8,670 bases of DNA from CAKZRD01 sp038886595. Lineage in GTDB: Archaea; Nanobdellota; Nanobdellia; Pacearchaeales; GW2011-AR1. Positions 4,646-8,670 of the stretch are shown piece after piece. The translations under genes and the position numbers were made by a program. The stretch covers positions 1 to 8,670 of the forward strand of contig JAWALV010000022.1 in NCBI GenBank assembly GCA_038886595.1. The letters are read 5' to 3'. Below the pieces are notes generated by a model, which did not search any database, was not told where the DNA came from, and worked only from the letters and a program-made list of their open reading frames with translations. Numbering within the stretch: position 1 is the first letter of the stretch; every line of letters begins with the position of its first letter.

Positions 4646-5275
4646 CTATGCCGTTGTGTTTTTTAGCGAAGCGATTAGATTTGCTAAATTGTTAATGTTC
4701 TTTCCTAACGTATCCGCTTGTAAAAAGTTCATTAACGATAAAACGAGTATAATCGCACAAATCATGATTAAAATGTATAAAAACATAACAATTCTCTTTT
4801 TCGAGCTAATTAATGTCTCGGCTTCTGCTATTGCTATTTCCTTATCCAATATTGCTCCGACTTTTTCTGCAAGTAATAGTTTCATGTTTTCTGGCAAAGG
4901 ACTTGAAAACGAAAGCGGTGTCGCTCTTTCTAAATCGAAGAAAAGGCACGGAATTCCTTCGACATATTTTATGGAGTTAATGTCTATTTCAAAGTGACCT
5001 CTCCTTTTTTCTGTTGTGTTTCGTTTTTCTGTTGCTACGTTTTTAAGATACATTTCCATGTCTTGTAAAATAATATATAATTTATTGCCCGATCTAAAAG
5101 TATTCTTGCTAAAATCAATTACTTTGAAAAAGATGTCATTAGCCGATACAAAAAATATTAATCCAAACTTCTTTCTTAATAGCTTTCTTAAAAACTTAAC
5201 TCTCCAGAAAGGATTGGAATAAGCCAGGAAAAACATTGCAAAAACTACCACCAACAACATCGAGATTAAAATCAT
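4646..5275 (-). CDS. Two-span membrane protein with cytoplasmic middle domain
   Basis: 209 residues. A membrane segment at 1-19 (MILISMLLVVVFAMFFLAYS) is followed by a basic patch (RVKFLRKLLRKKFG), which places the middle domain inside the cell or virion. Residues 38-155 form a mixed domain with HFEIDINSIKYVEGIPCLFF and a helical stretch rich in Glu/Ala (LAEKVGAILDKEIAIAEAE). A second membrane segment lies at about 162-184, and a short helical tail ends in Thr-Thr-Ala. GGTGAT lies 3 bases before ATG 5275 and the start overlaps the stop of the preceding gene (ATGA). The family is not recognised by me. The layout (anchor, domain, second anchor) suits a membrane-bound virion or assembly protein. 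Confidence 0.7.
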   Translation of the reverse strand: MILISMLLVVVFAMFFLAYSNPFWRVKFLRKLLRKKFGLIFFVSANDIFFKVIDFSKNTFRSGNKLYIILQDMEMYLKNVATEKRNTTEKRRGHFEIDINSIKYVEGIPCLFFDLERATPLSFSSPLPENMKLLLAEKVGAILDKEIAIAEAETLISSKKRIVMFLYILIMICAIILVLSLMNFLQADTLGKNINNLANLIASLKNTTA

Positions 5276-5700
5276 TCAATCACCTTCGTTTCAATCAACA
5301 TATTTACTCGCTTTTTCAAATCCTTTTTCAAATTTTCAACAATTTTTTCCTTCAATTTTTTCTCATCCAAAACCTTGATAAATAAAGCTTCCTGAATTGT
5401 CGAATAATATTTTATCCATACGTCATTAAAAGAGAGTTCCAAGACATACCTTTTTCCACATTTGTAAGATTCTTTTTCTTCAATTTTATAATTTTCTATC
5501 AAATTGGAATTTTTTAACAATTCGAAAATCTCTTTCTGTTCCTTTTTCAAAAACCAATGAGCAAACTTTAAAAGAAGAGATTTATTCAATTTTTTCTTAA
5601 ATTCTTCGTTTGTTTCTTCCAAATCTTTCTTTATTTCAGAAATTTTTTTGTTTATTTCCTTTTCGCTTCCATAAATGTCAAAAGTAGCAGTTATTTTCAT
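5272..5700 (-). CDS. Lysine/glutamate-rich coiled-coil protein
   Basis: 142 residues, soluble. After a short strand (MKITATFDIYG), residues about 12-40 form a charged helix likely to coil (SEKEINKKISEIKKDLEETN). The middle has YKIEEKESYKCGKRYVLELS, which looks like two antiparallel strands. The C-terminus is again a long charged helix (VLDEKKLKEKIVENLKKDLK). It is preceded by GGTGAT 4 bases before ATG 5700 and is coupled at its end to the two-span membrane gene. No family recognised; a scaffold or a partner of its membrane-protein neighbour is possible. Confidence 0.68.
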   Translation of the reverse strand: MKITATFDIYGSEKEINKKISEIKKDLEETNEEFKKKLNKSLLLKFAHWFLKKEQKEIFELLKNSNLIENYKIEEKESYKCGKRYVLELSFNDVWIKYYSTIQEALFIKVLDEKKLKEKIVENLKKDLKKRVNMLIETKVIE

Positions 5701-5704
5701 TCGA

Positions 5705-6142
5705 TCACCTACCTAAAAAAGGAAGCTTCGTTTCTTCCTCTTCTTCCTCTTCTTCTGTAGTTAGTTCTCCGACTTCTCCAGGCTTTAATTTCGCTCCCAT
5801 TCTCACGATTACTTTTGCTCCTTGTAGAGTTCTTTCGAAGCCTGTGACGCTTCTATTAAGCATTAGCCTATCATAAACATTGCTTGCCCTTTTTAATCCA
5901 AGATCTTTAAAACCAAGAACAAACCACTCCTTAGCGCACTCTAACTTATAAGCATAAAGCTGAGCAAGTTCTGCGTTTATATTACTTAAAGCAAGAAGCT
6001 TTTGACAGAAAGAGAATACATTTTTAAATTGTTTTTCAGTCAGCTTTTCGGTTTTTCCAAGTAATTGTAAATTATGCTCAAATTCTGTGTCTACGACATA
6101 AGATTCTTCTCTTTCTTCTTCATTCTTAATCAAATCATTCAT
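5705..6142 (-). CDS. Helical protein with C-terminal poly-Glu tract
   Basis: 145 residues. The N-terminus is acidic (MNDLIKNEEEREES). Residues about 24-110 are helical with a conserved-looking core (KQFKNVFSFCQKLLALSNIN, then AELAQLYAYKLECAKEWFVL). The C-terminus holds TTEEEEEEEETKLPFLGR, eight glutamates in a row and a short hydrophobic-basic end. The acidic tract could interact with the basic proteins encoded downstream, or guide assembly as in many scaffolding proteins; this is inference. GGTGAT precedes ATG 6142 by 4-5 bases, and its own end contains the GGTGA of the next gene. No family recognised. Confidence 0.68.
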   Translation of the reverse strand: MNDLIKNEEEREESYVVDTEFEHNLQLLGKTEKLTEKQFKNVFSFCQKLLALSNINAELAQLYAYKLECAKEWFVLGFKDLGLKRASNVYDRLMLNRSVTGFERTLQGAKVIVRMGAKLKPGEVGELTTEEEEEEEETKLPFLGR

Positions 6143-6154
6143 TCAAATCACCTA

Positions 6155-6436
6155 TTATTTTTTTCTACCAGCTAATACTATCATCTGAGCGAAACTTGTC
6201 ATTGTTATTGTCAAAAACAATATTATGGAGTTCAAACTATTTGGTTCAATTAAAACAATCTCCTCTGCAAGTGGCTGGAGCAATAAAGTATACTTTGTTG
6301 TTATTCCAGTAGTTAAGATAAACATGCCTAAAATGCCTTGAATAAGTGTAGAAACAAATTTGGAGAGAAAATCGTTTTTAGTATTTCTTAATACGGCACA
6401 GAAAAATATGAACAAAAATATTACATACAATTCCAT
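6155..6436 (-). CDS. Small multi-span membrane protein
   Basis: 93 residues from ATG 6436. There are three hydrophobic segments, at about 3-17 (LYVIFLFIFFCAVLR), 28-50 (STLIQGILGMFILTTG and onward) and 66-86 (SIILFLTITMTSFAQMIVLA), with a basic end GRKK. GGTGAT (minus strand, 6447-6442) lies 5 bases before ATG 6436; a TTG at 6442 in the same frame is inside that region and gives only two more residues. It is the second gene of the operon that starts with the capsid-like protein. It could be a minor membrane structural protein. Family not recognised. Confidence 0.66.
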   Translation of the reverse strand: MELYVIFLFIFFCAVLRNTKNDFLSKFVSTLIQGILGMFILTTGITTKYTLLLQPLAEEIVLIEPNSLNSIILFLTITMTSFAQMIVLAGRKK

Positions 6437-6493
6437 TTTCAATCACCGAAAAAATCAATCATTCATTCAGGCCGTTTCTGTATCTCTTTTATT

Positions 6494-6691
6494 TTATCTG
6501 CTCATTACCATTAACAATAGTCCTGCTACAATTACTATAGGCAAAATGCCCCAAATTTGTGTTAGTCCTGTAAAGCTAGCCCAACCGCTTGTGTCTACGC
6601 CAACAATAGTTGGTATCACTACGTTAGCTACTAAAATTATCGCTAGTGTCAATCCTACGAAGAGGTATATTATGTTTGTGAAACCTTTCAT
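6494..6691 (-). CDS. Two-span small hydrophobic protein, candidate major capsid/envelope protein
   Basis: 65 residues from ATG 6691. Two hydrophobic segments, about 5-25 (TNIIYLFVGLTLAIILVANV) and 42-63 (TQIWGILPIVIVAGLLLMVM), flank a short polar loop (VGVDTSGWASFTG). Major capsid proteins of archaeal spindle-shaped viruses, and membrane proteins of related pleomorphic viruses, are short, two-span proteins of this kind; this is a resemblance in layout, not a demonstrated homology. I chose ATG 6691 over ATG 6727 because GAGGTGAC lies 4 bases upstream and because the predicted transcription start falls after 6727. It has its own promoter and is first in the operon, consistent with high expression. 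An archaeal pilin-like protein is the alternative. Confidence 0.65.
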   Translation of the reverse strand: MKGFTNIIYLFVGLTLAIILVANVVIPTIVGVDTSGWASFTGLTQIWGILPIVIVAGLLLMVMSR

Positions 6692-6727
6692 TTTTGTCAC
6701 CTCTTCTTTATTTTTATTTGTTTTCAT

Positions 6728-6742
6728 GAGTATTTAAAAGTT
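6728..6742 (-). promoter_or_regulatory. Promoter of the capsid-like operon
   Basis: On the minus strand AACTTTTAAATACT contains a TATA box centred near 6734. The expected start site, about 26 bp further, is near 6708, just before GAGGTGAC (6703-6696) and ATG 6691. This excludes ATG 6727 as a start for transcripts from this promoter. Confidence 0.5.
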
Positions 6743-6758
6743 AATGTCTATAATATAA

Positions 6759-6780
6759 AATAAAAATGGAAATTTTTATT
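6759..6780 (-). terminator. Perfect hairpin, likely terminator of the upstream block
   Basis: A 9-bp perfect inverted repeat, AATAAAAAT and ATTTTTATT, with a 4-base loop lies just past the stop codon of the 6786-6974 gene. On the minus strand it ends in T-rich DNA (ATTTTTATTTTATATTA). It separates the membrane/adhesin block from the promoter at 6728-6742. Confidence 0.5.
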
Positions 6781-6785
6781 GAAAA

Positions 6786-6974
6786 TTATTTTTTAGATCG
6801 TCTCTCTTTATTTATAATGTGTTTTAAGAGCTTCTTACTTGTTTGATAATCCAATCTAAACTTATGGCAAAGAAGCTTGGCGCTTTTTCGAAAGCTTTTT
6901 CTAATGTCTTCTTCACTTTCGTTTAATATTTTTTTCGCCTTTTTTTCTATGTCCGCTAACAAATCGTTTCTCAT
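6786..6974 (-). CDS. Small basic helical protein
   Basis: 62 residues, nearly all helix-forming and strongly charged (RNDLLADIEKKAKKILNESE, then DIRKSFRKSAKLLCHKFRLD and KKLLKHIINKERRSKK). No hydrophobic segment. It starts one base after the stop of the preceding membrane gene (TAACATG) with GGTAGAT upstream, so it is coupled to it. The basic tail suggests nucleic-acid or membrane-surface binding. Family not recognised. Confidence 0.6.
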   Translation of the reverse strand: MRNDLLADIEKKAKKILNESEEDIRKSFRKSAKLLCHKFRLDYQTSKKLLKHIINKERRSKK

Positions 6975-6975
6975 G

Positions 6976-7338
6976 TTATCTACCGAAAATCAAATAGATG
7001 AAAAATGCAAGAACCAATGATAATATTATCACAAATAATGGAGAGTATGCACCAAGGCTATAAGCCAAAATTACAACGGCAAATACTAAGAGAGGAACAA
7101 TGGCTATTCTCGGTAGTCCTAAAGCATATACCACGCCAAACAAAAATACTCCAAAAACTCCAAATAGTAGTAAGATATTACCACCGAAATAAGGCAAAAG
7201 TCCTTGCAAGAAGGTTGATATAAATAAATTAACTGATGGCTCATCTGTGCTTATTGTAGTTGTTGTGGTAGTAGCATTCACAATTATTGTGTTTGTTGTT
7301 ATTATTATAAAAAATAACAACAATAGTTCTTTTTTCAT
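6976..7338 (-). CDS. Signal-peptide membrane protein with Thr linker
   Basis: 120 residues. A signal peptide or first anchor lies at 1-22 (MKKELLLLFFIIITTNTIIV) followed by NATTTTTTISTDEP, a threonine-rich linker with an N-glycosylation sequon that is probably extracellular. Three membrane segments follow at about 53-74, 78-95 and 99-118, ending in YLIFGR. The size and order (signal, short ectodomain, several spans) suit an envelope protein. GGTGGT precedes ATG 7338. It is third in a row of membrane genes after the large surface protein and the four-span protein. Family not recognised; function unknown. Confidence 0.7.
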   Translation of the reverse strand: MKKELLLLFFIIITTNTIIVNATTTTTTISTDEPSVNLFISTFLQGLLPYFGGNILLLFGVFGVFLFGVVYALGLPRIAIVPLLVFAVVILAYSLGAYSPLFVIILSLVLAFFIYLIFGR

Positions 7339-7339
7339 T

Positions 7340-7816
7340 TTACCACCTCAACATTTCAACGACAAACAAAAATAAAATCGAGTTGTAAAACAAAGTAATT
7401 ATAAACTTTAATTCGACTGGAATGTAATCCAAAACTAAATAGCTTGTTGGTAAAACAAAAAGGTTTGCCACAACAAAGATTATGCCTATTAAAAATAGTT
7501 TATTCAGCAACTCTCCGCCAAACATCAATGCTCCTATGATTAGCAAAAATCCAGCCAAAACCGCTTTCCAATCTGTTGCAAATGCGATTATAGCATCTAA
7601 AATAGCTTTAATAAACATGGAAGATAATGGTTCCGAAGAACCTACCGAGCCATACATCGGCCTTGTCGAGACATTTGAAAGGTTTATTGTAGAGCTAATG
7701 TTTCCTACCGAGCCAGAGCTACTTACAATTAAACTCAAGCCGAGAGGAGTAAATCCCATTAAATATCCTACAATCACCGATGCTACCATTAAACTTACAT
7801 ACCAGCTTATATTCAT
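7340..7816 (-). CDS. Four-span membrane protein with Ser-rich ectodomain
   Basis: 158 residues. A first membrane segment (5-30) is followed by an outside loop of about 50 residues rich in Ser, Asn and Gly with sequons (NIS, NVS). Three closely spaced membrane segments then run at about 83-103, 105-127 and 135-155. GGTGATAAA precedes ATG 7816. Its end, TAAAATG, almost touches the next gene. It lies directly after the surface protein gene, so the two may form a complex in the host or virion membrane; that is inference. Family not recognised. Confidence 0.7.
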   Translation of the reverse strand: MNISWYVSLMVASVIVGYLMGFTPLGLSLIVSSSGSVGNISSTINLSNVSTRPMYGSVGSSEPLSSMFIKAILDAIIAFATDWKAVLAGFLLIIGALMFGGELLNKLFLIGIIFVVANLFVLPTSYLVLDYIPVELKFIITLFYNSILFLFVVEMLRW

Positions 7817-7820
7817 TTTA

Positions 7821-8670
7821 TCACCCAGCTACTAATATAACTATAACTGAAAATAATAAAATAAGCAACCCATAGCCAAGCGGTATTATTCCTAAATACA
7901 TCCCAAACAATATCATGAAAATAATTGTTCCAACAGCACCAATGCCTATATATTTGAAAGTCACCCCGAAAATCGCTGTAGTCAAAATAAACCAAATAAA
8001 CAGCCAAACATCGGCTCCTAACCCGCTTTTCTCAACAAAACCAGGGCCTAACGTCGTATCGGCGTAAGTTGTAACAAAAAAGGTTTCGTATCTAAATGTT
8101 CTGGCATCGGTTCCATTTATCATGTTTGCTATTATTACAACATCATAGCGATGTGTCTCATGACTTAAGTTAAATGAAAAATCACATCTTCTTGTATTTC
8201 CGCATGTTTCTTGATAAATTGTTTCTTTGTTTCCTAAAGTTCTGTTTATTAGATAGAAAGTTACATTTGTAAATGTTGCGTCTGATGTAGCTATTATGGA
8301 AATATTAATTGTTGTTCCAGGCGAAACAACTTGTGAGCGCGGTTCGAATACTGCCATTATTCCAAATGGGTCTTCTCTAATTGTTGCGTTAATTGTTTCT
8401 GGGATTAGGGTTATTATAATTGGTTGAGAAGTCCATTCGAAAAGCGTATAAGTAAAGTTTGCTGGTCGGTATTTTGTAGCACTTGCTTCTATTCTAATAG
8501 GTATTCCAGTAGGCAAACAAACCGATGTTTGAGCACTATTATCTGTCATCTCTTGAGTTATCAATCTAAATGTTCCATTAACTGTGTGATAAAAATTGAG
8601 TAAAGCGTTAGGTATTGGCTCTCTAATAATGTTTCTTGTTTCGAAGACAAAACAACTGAGAGAAGGAGCG
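7821..8670 (-). CDS. Large surface protein, C-terminal 282 residues (partial)
   Basis: The frame is open to the right edge of the window, so the N-terminus is missing; a TTG at 8564 is not a convincing start. The first part (RNIIREPIPNALLNFYHTVN, then GTFRLITQEMTDNSAQTSVC) resembles a small beta-sandwich of the carboxypeptidase-regulatory or Ig-like type. A second beta-rich domain follows (VVSPGTTINISIIATSDATF), with a Cys pair in ETCGNTRRCDF. Eight N-x-S/T sequons are present. The last about 65 residues hold three membrane segments (starting near GADVWLFIWFILTTAIFG). The layout is that of an outward-facing glycosylated receptor-binding or adhesion protein anchored by its C-terminus. It is the first gene of the leftward cluster seen here; specific family not assigned. 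Confidence 0.75.
   Translation of the reverse strand, partial: APSLSCFVFETRNIIREPIPNALLNFYHTVNGTFRLITQEMTDNSAQTSVCLPTGIPIRIEASATKYRPANFTYTLFEWTSQPIIITLIPETINATIREDPFGIMAVFEPRSQVVSPGTTINISIIATSDATFTNVTFYLINRTLGNKETIYQETCGNTRRCDFSFNLSHETHRYDVVIIANMINGTDARTFRYETFFVTTYADTTLGPGFVEKSGLGADVWLFIWFILTTAIFGVTFKYIGIGAVGTIIFMILFGMYLGIIPLGYGLLILLFSVIVILVAG

Noticed and set aside
3747..5222. Several plus-strand ORFs of 68-113 codons opposite the leftward genes
   Set aside because: They lack Shine-Dalgarno sites, are rich in Phe/Ser/Leu as expected from the complement of Lys/Glu-rich genes, and lie opposite a continuous coupled operon.
6494..6727. Type IV pilin-like protein
   Set aside because: Two hydrophobic segments and no clear class III signal cleavage site or pilin-type single N-terminal helix; kept only as an alternative in the feature entry.
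6360..6737. Plus-strand 125-codon ORF
   Set aside because: It runs antisense through two leftward genes and their promoter, without its own ribosome-binding site or promoter.
7813..8007. Minus-strand 64-codon ORF overlapping the surface protein
   Set aside because: It overlaps the membrane end of the surface-protein gene in another frame and has no start signal; its aromatic content is a frame artefact.
1..8670. tRNA, rRNA or attachment site derived from a tRNA gene
   Set aside because: I found no cloverleaf-like or conserved rRNA sequence and no long direct repeats outside the 36-bp array.

Overview
The window reads as part of an undescribed archaeal virus, provirus or virus-derived plasmid. 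The archaeal assignment rests on signals in the sequence: TATA boxes of the TTTAAAT type preceded by an A-rich BRE-like stretch, two genes whose ATG sits about 27 bp from a TATA centre (leaderless transcription), and Shine-Dalgarno sites of the GGTGAT type 4-6 bases before most other starts. The DNA is AT-rich (by eye roughly a third G+C). I see no rRNA, tRNA, metabolic gene or other housekeeping gene. I cannot name the host; an AT-rich, possibly thermophilic euryarchaeon or DPANN archaeon would fit, but this is inference.

Left part (1-2934), control and DNA transactions. Two small helix-turn-helix regulators (15-326 minus, 381-686 plus) diverge from one palindromic TATA box. A second copy of the same promoter box drives a rightward operon: a 40-residue zinc ribbon (817-939), a small anchored four-cysteine protein (983-1249), a winged-helix protein with an MCM-tail-like motif (1271-1822), and a protein carrying the C-terminal domain of IS110/IS116/IS902 transposases (1843-2934). 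The N-terminal half of that last protein holds six 36-bp tandem repeats in place of the usual RuvC-like nuclease. Convergent T-rich terminators follow (2941-3030).

Right part (3132-8670), all on the minus strand, read from right to left and tightly packed. The upstream block (8670 to 6786) encodes a large surface protein with beta-rich glycosylatable ectodomain and three C-terminal membrane segments, two multi-span membrane proteins and a small basic protein. A hairpin and a new promoter separate it from the second block (6691 to 3132). That block begins with a 65-residue two-span hydrophobic protein, the best candidate for a major capsid or envelope protein, and continues with membrane proteins, coiled-coil and acidic proteins, an Sm-like small beta-barrel candidate, a winged-helix-like protein, and a very basic protein that may coat DNA.

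Together the layout (divergent regulators, one rightward early-type operon, leftward membrane-protein operons) fits a lipid-containing or spindle-shaped/pleomorphic archaeal virus. No packaging ATPase, polymerase, tyrosine integrase or helicase is visible here; these may lie outside the window. The most unusual object is the 36-bp repeat array at 1984-2199, whose conservation looks nucleotide-level rather than protein-level, placed inside a truncated and possibly repurposed IS110-type protein.
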